Shown: positions 1 through 7,663, counted from the stretch's first letter. The stretch is DNA of 21,744 nucleotides from Legionellaceae bacterium (GCA_947505025.1 CANNIJ010000010.1:1-21744); one strand, 5' to 3'. Program-made: numbers and translations. The notes: generated from the sequence alone by a model not told the origin.

Positions 1-318
1 GCCATCACTTGGAATAAAAAAACCAAATCCATCTGGATGTGCTTGTACTGTGCCACGTTGTAAGGTAATCCGGGTAAATAAACAATATCTTCCACGTCGA
101 TCTTGCATAAGCTGACCATCGCGCAGCATTGCACGCAATCTAAAACCAACAGCTGCTTGTTGATCTTCATTTTGCAGTTCAAGTTGATCTAACAGGTGTT
201 GCCGAGACATAGGACGCGCGTATTTTTCCAGCACTTGCATAATGAATTCGCGGCTTGGAATTGGATTGGCATAATTTTCGCTTTCTCGTTGAAAAAATGG
301 ATCTTTGGGTGTACTCAC
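1..318 (-). CDS. rnr: Ribonuclease R, N-terminal part (runs off the left edge)
   Basis: The minus strand from a GTG at 318 reads 106 codons to the window edge with no stop. The product starts VSTPKDPFFQRESENYANPI and continues with PSREFIMQVLEKYARPMSR, matching the gammaproteobacterial RNase R start (DPFQEREAEKYANPIPSREFI in E. coli). The following segment is the N-terminal winged-helix domain (LRAMLRDGQLMQDRRGRYCLF) and then the first cold-shock/OB region (GTVQAHPDGFGFF). RNase R is a processive 3'-to-5' exoribonuclease that degrades structured RNA and takes part in rRNA and tRNA quality control and trans-translation. The catalytic RNB domain lies outside the window. GTG is the only plausible start: no ATG precedes it in frame before a TAG, and an AGG lies a few bases upstream. 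Confidence 0.93.
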   Translation of the reverse strand, partial: MSTPKDPFFQRESENYANPIPSREFIMQVLEKYARPMSRQHLLDQLELQNEDQQAAVGFRLRAMLRDGQLMQDRRGRYCLFTRITLQRGTVQAHPDGFGFFIPSDG

Positions 319-337
319 AAGGTTACCTAGGATTGAC

Positions 338-366
338 GTGAAACTCTATAAAGAGTACCGTATAAT
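338..366 (+). promoter_or_regulatory. Candidate sigma-70 promoter for the DUF4254 gene
   Basis: A perfect TATAAT at 361-366 sits 17 bp downstream of GTGAAA (338-343, 4 of 6 to the -35 consensus). The predicted transcript starts near 373 and gives a leader of about 20 bases before the ATG at 393. A better -35 match, TTGACG at 333-338, is 22 bp from the -10, which is too far. The gene to the left (rnr) is divergent, so this 74-bp gap must also hold its promoter, which I could not place. Confidence 0.55.
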
Positions 367-392
367 ACATTAAATTAACAGCGCGTAATAGA

Positions 393-1043
393 ATGACATT
401 CTTTATAGAGAGCGGCCTAAATATTACTGGATGGGTGAGTGCGGTAATTTATATACACACACAAGCAATTCCACGTTGGAAAGATGCAGGTATTGTCTTA
501 GAACAGGCTGGCGGATTGCGCTTAGTTGAAGAAAATCATTCATTTAATCATCAGCTTTGGTACGCGGAAGATCGTGCTCGGCGTAATGACTTAGGATCTG
601 ATTTTGTTATGCAAGCCAAACGTGCGATCGATCAATACAATCAAGCGCGTAATGATCGGGTGGAAATGTTGGACAAATGGTTGGCAGAAAAGCTGCGCCC
701 AGCGCCACACACCGACTGCGCTGTACACTCAGAAACACCAGGCATGATGATTGACCGCCTGTCAATTTTAGCTTTGAAAGCATATAACATGTGCCTACAA
801 ACTGAACGTGATGGGGTTGATTCAGCACATCGAGCCACGTGCATGGACAAGCTGGCCGTAATTCGCGCTCAAAAAGACCAGCTGGAGCGTTGTTTGTCAC
901 ATATGTTGACTGAAGTACAGCAGCATACTCGTACATTTCGCTTGTATAATCAATTTAAAATGTACAATGATCCAAATCTAAATCCTGAACTGTACCGTCA
1001 GCCGTCTGAGTCTCAGGCTGTGTTTGAAAAAAACTTAAGTTAG
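393..1043 (+). CDS. DUF4254 domain-containing protein
   Basis: This 216-residue soluble, mostly helical protein carries the hallmark blocks of the DUF4254 family: LWYAEDRAR (55-63), KRAIDQYNQARND (76-88), SETPGMMIDRLSILALKAY (113-131) and QFKMYNDPNLNPELY (187-201). The family is uncharacterised; members are often found near cell-envelope or glycosyltransferase genes, but no such gene is adjacent here. No enzyme motif is visible, so I assign no function. Residues 188-216, including the conserved QFKMYNDP block, are also coded in antisense by the end of the gene at 955-2685. The start is the first ATG after the promoter; no good ribosome-binding site is visible, so the exact start is uncertain by a few codons. 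Confidence 0.85.
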   Translation: MTFFIESGLNITGWVSAVIYIHTQAIPRWKDAGIVLEQAGGLRLVEENHSFNHQLWYAEDRARRNDLGSDFVMQAKRAIDQYNQARNDRVEMLDKWLAEKLRPAPHTDCAVHSETPGMMIDRLSILALKAYNMCLQTERDGVDSAHRATCMDKLAVIRAQKDQLERCLSHMLTEVQQHTRTFRLYNQFKMYNDPNLNPELYRQPSESQAVFEKNLS

Positions 1044-2685
1044 ACTTTGATTGTTTCTTTAGTCTGGCTTCATTTGCAGTCCCAAACTCCTTGGCTAGTG
1101 CGCGACCTGCACAAGATGCAGCTGCAATTAGATAACTACAGCCAATACTGAGCCAAAGAATTACGCCGACGTAATGATTGTCGGCGTGCATTATTTCATC
1201 TCCGGCCTTAGGTCCTTTGATACCTCCAGAGAAAACCTGTCTTAGGATTTCACACACACCATAATACGGTGCGCCTCCATCGGAGGGTTTAATCAAATCA
1301 TTCTGAATTTCCGTTGTAATTAGATTTTTTTGTTCCGCGAAATTCTCCGTAGAGATTGTTTTGATTAACTTTTCAAGTTCTGGATTTACTCCATTAGTTA
1401 ATGGATTCATTTGCAAATGGTCATGATGACGTTTGAGAGCAGAACTTATACAATATAAAATACAACTAACACCGGCTAAAACACATACTATGATGAAGAT
1501 TGGAGGGCATGGAATTCCCAGAAGTAACATCAGTGTGACCACGCAAATCATTAGACTTGAAATCACCCCTTGGGTCGTTAGGCCATGTTTGACTCCGTCT
1601 AAAATGGCCATTCCATATGAAAATCTAACTGTGTCCTCTAGTTCTTTGAGTATTTGAGTATGACTTTGGTATTCCAGTTGGAGTTGAGCTTTTAGTCTCT
1701 GGTATTCTGTGGTTTGTTCAAGTTTTTCTTCCATCTGTGCCAAAAGAACCATAATCTCTTTTTTACATAACTCAACTTTTGTTTTTAGTGCAGTAGACAG
1801 TAATTTGCGCTGGAAATCGTACTCTTCAAACATTCGGCTACAGATGTAGCTTAGAGTTAAAAATGTTGACAAGACTAACATTGAGATAAAAATAGGTGGG
1901 ATAAAAACCGCTAATGTAGCTGTTGCAAAATAAAAATATAGACCCTCTACTGCGCCTGCAAATGCAGCGCTCATGAAGCTACGTGTTTTAAGATTAGTTG
2001 TTTGGATGTTTGTAGCCAGTTTTTCTTCAGTATCTTGTTTGTATGTTTGCCAGTCCGTGATTGTTTCTATGGATTTTTCTTGTACTTGCTTGGTGAGTAA
2101 ATCATTTGTATCCTGCATTACTTTGCGTTCGTTCTTCATTGCTCTATACCACATGCGATTGAAGATTGACAAAGCAGCGAGGGTTACGCCTATTGGTAGA
2201 AGTAGGAAGTGTACTCCATAGGTACATTTTTCGATTGCAGCGAATGTATTCCTGACGCCTTTAAATGCCCATTTCAAGGCTTTAAGCATGTCGCGTATAT
2301 ATGGCCATATAATGGCCAGGTTACGTTGGAACCAATTGTCGTCTTTTTCAGAAAAAAAACCGCCGAGTATTGAGGCCCCGATGAGTAATGTGCCGCCGCA
2401 CACCATGGCTACGACACCCTCAGGAGTACCCAGGGCGCTGTGGAATGCGGTGACATAATTAACGTTGGAGTAAAAATAACACAGTTCAAATCCGAGCTTG
2501 GGTATTGTAAGAGCAAGATTGAGACCATCCACAGCGCCGTAAGCACCATAAATGTAACGTTCTTCATTGAGTTTTGTCGCTAGTGGTCCATAGATGTAGT
2601 CGAGGGTGCTGCTTACTGCTGGTGATGCTGTGGTCTCTTGGGTTTCCAACAAGTCAGTTCTCAAGTGCAGACTTAAGATGCGCAA
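955..2685 (-). CDS. Large multi-pass membrane protein with coiled coil and four internal repeats, unknown function
   Basis: I do not recognise this 576-residue protein. It alternates hydrophobic hairpins with charged helical segments. Hydrophobic blocks lie at about 50-110, 155-177, 237-285, 355-415 and 503-527. A long heptad-rich helix spans about 285-355 (QMEEKLEQTTEYQRLKAQLQ) and a second charged stretch spans 178-235. Four hydrophobic units share a small-residue opening followed by a membrane pair (YGAYGAVDGL at 46, AFAGAVEGL at 241, YGMAILDGV at 357, YYGVCEIL at 474). The reading frame opens after a TAA seven codons upstream. The first start is TTG at 2685 with no clear Shine-Dalgarno, and the first internal Met is near residue 93, so the true start is uncertain. 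The last 29 residues are antisense to the DUF4254 gene. No signal peptide is seen. Coiled-coil plus membrane architecture recalls host-targeted effectors of Legionella-like bacteria, but that is inference. Confidence 0.7.
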   Translation of the reverse strand: MRILSLHLRTDLLETQETTASPAVSSTLDYIYGPLATKLNEERYIYGAYGAVDGLNLALTIPKLGFELCYFYSNVNYVTAFHSALGTPEGVVAMVCGGTLLIGASILGGFFSEKDDNWFQRNLAIIWPYIRDMLKALKWAFKGVRNTFAAIEKCTYGVHFLLLPIGVTLAALSIFNRMWYRAMKNERKVMQDTNDLLTKQVQEKSIETITDWQTYKQDTEEKLATNIQTTNLKTRSFMSAAFAGAVEGLYFYFATATLAVFIPPIFISMLVLSTFLTLSYICSRMFEEYDFQRKLLSTALKTKVELCKKEIMVLLAQMEEKLEQTTEYQRLKAQLQLEYQSHTQILKELEDTVRFSYGMAILDGVKHGLTTQGVISSLMICVVTLMLLLGIPCPPIFIIVCVLAGVSCILYCISSALKRHHDHLQMNPLTNGVNPELEKLIKTISTENFAEQKNLITTEIQNDLIKPSDGGAPYYGVCEILRQVFSGGIKGPKAGDEIMHADNHYVGVILWLSIGCSYLIAAASCAGRALAKEFGTANEARLKKQSKSNLSFFQTQPETQTADGTVQDLDLDHCTF

Positions 2686-2839
2686 ATCATAACATAAAGC
2701 TGGTTAGGTGACAAGAAGTATTTCATACTGATTGTGATTAGGTCATCTGGTGGTTGGCGGCTCTGGCGCCCATATATTGTCACCTCTATATCAAATGCGC
2801 GCGATCTGATGTAATATAGTTCGGCATTGGGTGCCTTTC

Positions 2840-2881
2840 TCACATTTTATGTGATGCCGTTGTATCTATGATACAGCGGCA
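2840..2881. promoter_or_regulatory. Two adjacent inverted repeats in the divergent intergenic region
   Basis: TCACAT-ttt-ATGTGA (2840-2854) abuts TGCCGTTGTATC-tat-GATACAGCGGCA (2855-2881), a 12-bp stem with a single G:T-type mismatch and a 3-base loop. They lie 52 bp upstream of the start of the protease/7TM/ATP-grasp cassette and about 150 bp upstream of the minus-strand membrane protein gene. There is no run of T on either side, so a simple intrinsic terminator is unlikely. They could be protein-binding sites or a leader RNA structure. Confidence 0.45.
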
Positions 2882-2932
2882 TAGGTATGTTACGATGACG
2901 GGTATGTTTTGGATTGATGTTTTGGAGACTTC

Positions 2933-3466
2933 ATGCGGTTATTGACTATGATCGTTTTTGCTTGGCTGGGTTTGATGGGGGACGCAATGGCGCATCGTGA
3001 AAAAATCACGTTAGGTTACATTGAAAAAGTAACCTTGGCAGATCAAGATTTGATGTTATCTGCCAAGCTAGATACCGGAGCAAAATCGGCTTCGCTAAAT
3101 GCGCTAAAGATTACTCCGGTAGATATTAAAGGGCAGCGATACTTGAGGTTTATTGTACCGAGTAAAACTGGTGATGTTATTTTTCAATGCCCATATGTCG
3201 GCAAGGTAAATATTAAAGTACGTGCTGGGGACTCTGTAGGCCCTTTATTCCGCAATTCAATTAATCGGCCTGTAGTTCTAATGCGCGTTAACTTAGCGGG
3301 CAAAGATCAACTAATCCGGGTTAACCTGACTAACCGCAAACGCTTTATTTATCCATTATTACTTGGCAGAGAAGCAATTATTGCTTTTGATGTGATTGTA
3401 GATTCTAGTATGAAATATATAACCTCATCTATGCAAGCCAAATCTGTTCAAATGAGCCACTCATGA
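2933..3466 (+). CDS. RimB/RimK-associated aspartyl protease-like protein, periplasmic (retropepsin-like fold)
   Basis: This 177-residue protein has an N-terminal signal peptide (MRLLTMIVFAWLGLMGDAMA, likely cut before HREK) and a single DTGA motif at 47-50 in the context SAKLDTGAKSASLNA. That is the signature of the 'ATP-dependent zinc protease'/RimB family (PF05618), which adopts a retropepsin-like aspartyl-protease fold. The later RKRFIYPLLLGREAI is the conserved C-terminal block of the family. GGAG at 2924-2927 supports the ATG at 2933. The stop overlaps the next start by ATGA (3463-3466), implying translational coupling to the 7TM protein. In the family such genes accompany RimK-like peptide ligases. 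An export signal suggests it acts on a periplasmic substrate, possibly the product of the pathway or its membrane partner. The substrate is unknown. Confidence 0.85.
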   Translation: MRLLTMIVFAWLGLMGDAMAHREKITLGYIEKVTLADQDLMLSAKLDTGAKSASLNALKITPVDIKGQRYLRFIVPSKTGDVIFQCPYVGKVNIKVRAGDSVGPLFRNSINRPVVLMRVNLAGKDQLIRVNLTNRKRFIYPLLLGREAIIAFDVIVDSSMKYITSSMQAKSVQMSHS

Positions 3467-4989
3467 ATTCTAGTAAAAGGCATCTTTATGGTTTAATTTT
3501 TTCGTTACTTGTTATTGGGCTGGGTATTTTTAGCTACAGACATATTGTTTTAGAGGTTCCTTTAACTGAAAGTGAAACTGTAAATAGCTGGATGATTGAA
3601 GCTAACTTACACTTTATGACGGACAAGAACACACCTGTTAAGGCAAGTTTTACAATCCCGTATCGACCACCACATTTTGCGATTTTAGATGAATATTTTG
3701 TTTCACAAAATTATGGAGTAACTACTAGCTTAAGTGGTGATAATCGACGTGCTGTTTGGTCGTTAAGACGGAGTAGTGGCCGACCTCAGTCTTTATATTA
3801 CCGTGCAGTATTTCGTGAGATGGAGCATCATGAATCATCTTTAGGCGCTCCACCGCATGTGGCGGTGCGCGCACTAGCTGATAATCAAAAAACTGCAGTA
3901 GAAACAATTATTCAACAGGCACGTCAATCCTCTGTAGACATTCAAACCTTTGCTGAGCGTACGGTGAATGCATTGAACCAAAATGATGGTAATGCCAAGC
4001 TTTTAATAGGTGGTAATCCTGATGATCGTGCCTTAATTGATGCAGCTATTTTAGTTTTAAATCAGGTTAGAATTTATGCTATGCCAGTTGAAGGCTTGGC
4101 CTTAAAGCAACAGAACAAAGCTGATTTTACCTTGTTTTTGGCGGTTTATAATGGCAAAGACTGGATTTATCTACAGCCACGTACCGGCGCCTCAGGGTTG
4201 CCGCATGATGTATTGGTTTGGCAGTACGGAGCTGGGTCGATGTTTGATGTTAGCGGCGGCAAGCAACCTCACTTTACTTTGACAGTAACACCAACGCCAC
4301 TGAATGCTTTGAGCATGGCTAAAACACATGGTGTGCAGACAGCCAGTCAGTTACTACGTTTCTCTTTATTACAATTGCCGGTGCATGTGCAAGAAACATA
4401 TAAGGTTTTATTAACCCTGCCTATTGGCGCATTTATAATCTTGTTATTACGTAATTTTATTGGCCTAAGTACTTTTGGAACATTTATGCCAGTTTTAATT
4501 GCGCTGGCTTTTCGTGAAACTCATGTTGTATGGGGTATTGTTTTATTTGTAATGATAGTTTCTTTCGGTTTAATTGCGCGGTTTTACTTAGATCAATTAC
4601 GCTTACTTTTAGTACCAAGGTTATCCGCAATTTTGACTGTCGTGATTTTATTGATGATTTTGATTACTGTAATTAGCCATAATTTAGGCTTGGAATCTGG
4701 TCTTTCCGTGGCCTTATTCCCGATGGTGATTTTAACGATGACCATCGAACGCATGTGTGTTACCTGGGATGAGCGCGGGGCCAGCAATGCATTAAAATCT
4801 GGCTTAGGTAGTTTGATCGCTGCAGTAGTTGCGTATTCAGCCATGAATCGTCCAGCACTGCAGTATTTAATGTTTGCGTTTCCTGAATTGCTATTAGTAT
4901 GTTTGGCGTTGATTTTGTGGTGTGGTCAATACAGGGGTTATCGATTGTTTGAATTATTTCGCTTTAATGCGCTAACCGGGACAAAATGA
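3463..4989 (+). CDS. Inactive transglutaminase-like periplasmic domain fused to 7 transmembrane helices
   Basis: This 508-residue protein has one N-terminal membrane anchor (about 8-30), a long exported domain (about 31-310) and a C-terminal bundle of roughly seven helices (about 312-492, beginning YKVLLTLPIGAFIILLLRN). The order matches the described 'UUP1/7TM transglutaminase' family (PF14400 plus PF14402), in which the transglutaminase-like domain has lost the catalytic triad. I see no convincing Cys-His-Asp set in the exported domain. The conserved NFIGLSTFGTFMPVLIALAF lies in the first membrane helices. The family is encoded with a RimB-like protease and a RimK-like ATP-grasp ligase, exactly as here, with 4-base ATGA overlaps at both ends. 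Its role is unproven; a peptide-binding or transport partner for the ligase product is the usual proposal. Confidence 0.85.
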   Translation: MNSSKRHLYGLIFSLLVIGLGIFSYRHIVLEVPLTESETVNSWMIEANLHFMTDKNTPVKASFTIPYRPPHFAILDEYFVSQNYGVTTSLSGDNRRAVWSLRRSSGRPQSLYYRAVFREMEHHESSLGAPPHVAVRALADNQKTAVETIIQQARQSSVDIQTFAERTVNALNQNDGNAKLLIGGNPDDRALIDAAILVLNQVRIYAMPVEGLALKQQNKADFTLFLAVYNGKDWIYLQPRTGASGLPHDVLVWQYGAGSMFDVSGGKQPHFTLTVTPTPLNALSMAKTHGVQTASQLLRFSLLQLPVHVQETYKVLLTLPIGAFIILLLRNFIGLSTFGTFMPVLIALAFRETHVVWGIVLFVMIVSFGLIARFYLDQLRLLLVPRLSAILTVVILLMILITVISHNLGLESGLSVALFPMVILTMTIERMCVTWDERGASNALKSGLGSLIAAVVAYSAMNRPALQYLMFAFPELLLVCLALILWCGQYRGYRLFELFRFNALTGTK

Positions 4990-5951
4990 TGTGGAAAATA
5001 TACCGCAGTTTGCATAAGGGCGGCATTTTAAGTATTAATTGCCGTAACAGTGAATATGTATTGCGCTATAATCGTAGAAAATTATACCCTTTGGTAGATG
5101 ATAAATTAAAGACTAAGCGTCTGGCATTACTCGCGAATATTGCGGTCCCCGCGTTGTATGCATTAATTGAAACCGAACACCAAATTAAAAAGATTGAAGA
5201 AATTCTTGCTCCGTATGATGATTTCGTGATTAAGCCGGCACATGGTGCTGGTGGTGACGGTATTCTCGTAATTCGAGATCGAGTAATGGGTCGCTATCGA
5301 CAGATCAATGGCAAATTACTCACAGAACATGATCTAAAGTATCATTTGTCGTGCCTGTTATCTGGGGCTTATAGTTTGGGTGGCCATCCGGATTATGCGT
5401 TGATTGAACGTCGTGTGGTTGTCAATCCAGTCTTTGAAAATGTAAGCTATGAAGGTGTACCGGACATTAGAATCATAACCCTGCTTGGATATCCAGCCAT
5501 GGCAATGGCGAGATTGCCCACCAGATTATCAGGTGGCAAGGCTAACTTACATCAGGGTGCAATCGGAGTGGGGATTGACTTGGCCACAGGCATGACTTTA
5601 GGTGGGGTTTCTAATAATGACGCAATTGATCATCATCCAGATACTTTAAATTCAATTGTTAACATTCAACTACCTTATTGGGATACTATTTTAGATATAG
5701 CCGCACGTTGCTACGAGCTGACTGGATTAGGCTATTTAGGCGTGGATATTGTTTTAGACAAAGTTCAAGGACCAATGATGTTGGAGCTTAATGCACGTCC
5801 AGGATTAAACATTCAAATTGCTAATCGTGAAGGTGCATTAAAACGTTATCGAGCGATTGAGGCTCATGCAGCGGGTTGTGGTGATGAATCCATCGCTAAT
5901 AGAGTGCTGTTTAGTCAAAAAATGTTTGGCACGCTAGAGGTTGCCGCATAA
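4986..5951 (+). CDS. RimK-related ATP-grasp amide ligase (alpha-L-glutamate ligase-like)
   Basis: This is a cytoplasmic 321-residue ATP-grasp enzyme. The nucleotide-binding loop is DDFVIKPAHGAGGDGILVI (78-96, Lys83 as ATP-binding lysine). PDIRIITLLGYPAMAMARLP (159-178) is the middle strand block, GVDIVLD (252-258) follows, and the Mg2+-binding signature MMLELNARPGLNIQIAN (264-280) provides Glu267 and Asn269. The pattern fits the RimK-related ligase family (PF14397 type), which joins amino acids, often glutamate, to a small acceptor through an acyl-phosphate. The start overlaps the 7TM gene stop (ATGA, 4986-4989). It is predicted to make the compound that the upstream 7TM protein and protease bind, move or process. 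The acceptor and product cannot be read from sequence. Confidence 0.87.
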   Translation: MMWKIYRSLHKGGILSINCRNSEYVLRYNRRKLYPLVDDKLKTKRLALLANIAVPALYALIETEHQIKKIEEILAPYDDFVIKPAHGAGGDGILVIRDRVMGRYRQINGKLLTEHDLKYHLSCLLSGAYSLGGHPDYALIERRVVVNPVFENVSYEGVPDIRIITLLGYPAMAMARLPTRLSGGKANLHQGAIGVGIDLATGMTLGGVSNNDAIDHHPDTLNSIVNIQLPYWDTILDIAARCYELTGLGYLGVDIVLDKVQGPMMLELNARPGLNIQIANREGALKRYRAIEAHAAGCGDESIANRVLFSQKMFGTLEVAA

Positions 5952-6023
5952 ATTATTCTTGAATAATGTGTTTAAGGTTCATGTGTGGTCTAAACTTAGA
6001 ATATGTAGATGATATTCAATCAC

Positions 6024-6028
6024 AGGAG
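6024..6028 (+). promoter_or_regulatory. Shine-Dalgarno site fixing the start of the host attachment protein
   Basis: AGGAG lies six bases upstream of the ATG at 6035, whereas the in-frame ATG at 5966 has no comparable site. The protein similarity also begins just after 6035. Confidence 0.75.
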
Positions 6029-6034
6029 CCACAC

Positions 6035-6472
6035 ATGTTTGCATCAAGTAACACGGTCACATGGGTCGTAATAACCGATACAAATGATTGTCGTATTTAT
6101 CAGTATTCTAATGGAAATCAATCATTATTATTAATTAAAGAGATCAAGCATCCAGAAAATAAACTCAGAGATATTGAGTTAACTTCGGATAAGCCGGGTC
6201 ACTATAAGTCTGGGATGTCAGGTCGAGGTGCATTTTCACAACGCACTGATCCTAAAGAAATTTTGATTGATGATTTTGCGCGTGAGATTGCACGCGAACT
6301 TGATCATGGACGAACCGTCAACGCTTATTCCGGTATAGTTTTATTTGCATTACCGCATATGCACGGTTTGATTAAACAACATATGAACCCGCATGTTAGA
6401 ACACTAATCACACATGCGGTAGAGAAAGATGTAATGAAAATCAGCACAAAAGAATTATTAGATCTAATTTAA
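6035..6472 (+). CDS. Host attachment family protein (PF10116-like)
   Basis: From the ATG at 6035 the protein has 145 residues. It opens with VTWVVITDTNDCRIYQY, has the family block GRGAFSQRTDPKEILIDDFAREIARELDHGR, and closes with LFALPHMHGLIKQHMNPHVR followed by EKDVMKISTKELLDLI. This matches the 'protein required for attachment to host cells' family, named from an Agrobacterium mutant; the biochemical role is not known and the fold resembles ribosome-associated eRF1/Rnase-like domains. An upstream ATG at 5966 in the same frame would add 23 unconserved residues. An AGGAG at 6024-6028, six bases before 6035, fixes the start. It follows the ATP-grasp gene by 83 bp and may have its own promoter. 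Confidence 0.82.
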   Translation: MFASSNTVTWVVITDTNDCRIYQYSNGNQSLLLIKEIKHPENKLRDIELTSDKPGHYKSGMSGRGAFSQRTDPKEILIDDFAREIARELDHGRTVNAYSGIVLFALPHMHGLIKQHMNPHVRTLITHAVEKDVMKISTKELLDLI

Positions 6473-6482
6473 TGTGCAGTTT

Positions 6483-7553
6483 TTATGGATCAGTTCTGAG
6501 TGATCTGATCCGTTGCGCTTCAATGATCAAATTACTCAGATAATCATAAGTCATATAGAAGTCACCATGATCACCGATCTGTGGGCCCCAAGAATTTCTC
6601 AAGGTAAATAGCCCTCGGTATATACGGCCTTTTTTATCTTTGGCAGTGGCTTGATCATCATAACCGGTTAAAACCATTTCATGTCCAACCAGTTCAGTTT
6701 TATCACTAAATTCATTCACCATTTCCTGAGTAAGTACCCAGGTATCGTTCGCAGTATTGTGACTACCGACCGCTCCAATTATGCCTTGGTCTATATTCAG
6801 TAATAATACTCCAAAAGTCACGCGGTCACCGGCTGCCAGGCTATTTTTCAAGGCATTCAATGTATTGACTGGAGTTACTTTATCAAAAGAAACTTGGTAG
6901 TCGTCTAACAGCGATGACCAAGCTAATAAGTGTTGACTAAATGGCTCACTCAGGCCGTGATAGATGTCGGGTGACAAGTATTGATCAGGCACATTGCCGA
7001 CTAACGGGTACTCAGTTAGGCTGCCACAAGCATTTGCACGTTGTTGGGTTTTATTGATCAAGCCAAATACACTCATTTGCCATAGTACATTTCTGCCCCA
7101 AGAACCATCCCATCCGCTAGCTTGATAAGCGTTTTTTTCTAAATATTGTCCCAGCTGCAACGCGCACAATTGGCTGATGTAGTCTCCCTTATTTAAGGCT
7201 GCATCCAATGCCGCTGTAGCTGCGAAAGTCACGCAGGTACCATGTGTTCCTTGGTTTAATACAGGCACTTGACTCATACCTAACTGAACTTGCATTGGGT
7301 ATTGATTTGCTACGTTGAAGCCCAGTTTAGGTTTTTGTGAATTGTAAATATTTCTATTCAATATTTTTCGAGCATGTTCTGATAGATCAACTTTCAATAA
7401 CGCAATGGAAGTCGGCGCCGTCGCCCGTAAGCCATTAAATACTGGCTGAGGTAACCTATGCTGTACCGTTCCAACTAAATCTATATCATTTGCGTATGAT
7501 AGTGACTGTGTGATGCACCCTGCCAATAGTATGGTCGATATGATTATTTTCAA
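6483..7553 (-). CDS. Secreted papain-like (C1A) cysteine peptidase
   Basis: This 356-residue protein has a complete papain catalytic set. Gln101 (oxyanion) and Cys107 lie in VLNQGTHGTCVTFAATAALD, His291 in LVGHEMVLTGYDD, and Asn320 in FTLRNSWGPQIGDHGDFYM. The N-terminus (MKIIISTILLAGCITQSLSYAND) is an export signal. It contains a good lipobox (LLAG-C at 10-13) and also a possible signal peptidase I site after SYA, so lipoprotein or soluble periplasmic/secreted forms are both possible. A prodomain-like segment spans about 25-90. The start is TTG at 7553: AAGAG lies seven bases upstream, and the nearby ATG at 7558 is out of frame. The gene is divergent from the ATP synthase operon and converges, 10 bp apart, on the host attachment gene. 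It may act in nutrition, envelope turnover or host interaction. Confidence 0.88.
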   Translation of the reverse strand: MKIIISTILLAGCITQSLSYANDIDLVGTVQHRLPQPVFNGLRATAPTSIALLKVDLSEHARKILNRNIYNSQKPKLGFNVANQYPMQVQLGMSQVPVLNQGTHGTCVTFAATAALDAALNKGDYISQLCALQLGQYLEKNAYQASGWDGSWGRNVLWQMSVFGLINKTQQRANACGSLTEYPLVGNVPDQYLSPDIYHGLSEPFSQHLLAWSSLLDDYQVSFDKVTPVNTLNALKNSLAAGDRVTFGVLLLNIDQGIIGAVGSHNTANDTWVLTQEMVNEFSDKTELVGHEMVLTGYDDQATAKDKKGRIYRGLFTLRNSWGPQIGDHGDFYMTYDYLSNLIIEAQRIRSLRTDP

Positions 7554-7628
7554 AACATTACTCTTAATGATCTACGAAGGTTTAAGGATTTTACATGCAA
7601 AAGACAATAGCTGCAAATGATGTGACGT

Positions 7629-7663
7629 GTATCTTGTATCTTGTATTTTGCATCTTGCATCTT
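7629..7663. repeat. Five-unit heptanucleotide tandem repeat upstream of the atp operon
   Basis: Five 7-bp units run without interruption: GTATCTT, GTATCTT, GTATTTT, GCATCTT, GCATCTT, followed by a partial GAAT. They lie between the C1 peptidase start and atpI. The units place a TTG(T/C)AT every 7 bases. One of these, TTGCAT at 7655-7660, is 17 bp from TATATT at 7678-7683, so the tract may overlap the atp promoter. Confidence 0.85.

Noticed and set aside
6487..6511. GGATCAG...CTGATCC inverted repeat as a bidirectional terminator between convergent genes
   Set aside because: It lies within the last codons of the C1 peptidase gene, has an 11-base loop and no T-run following on either strand.
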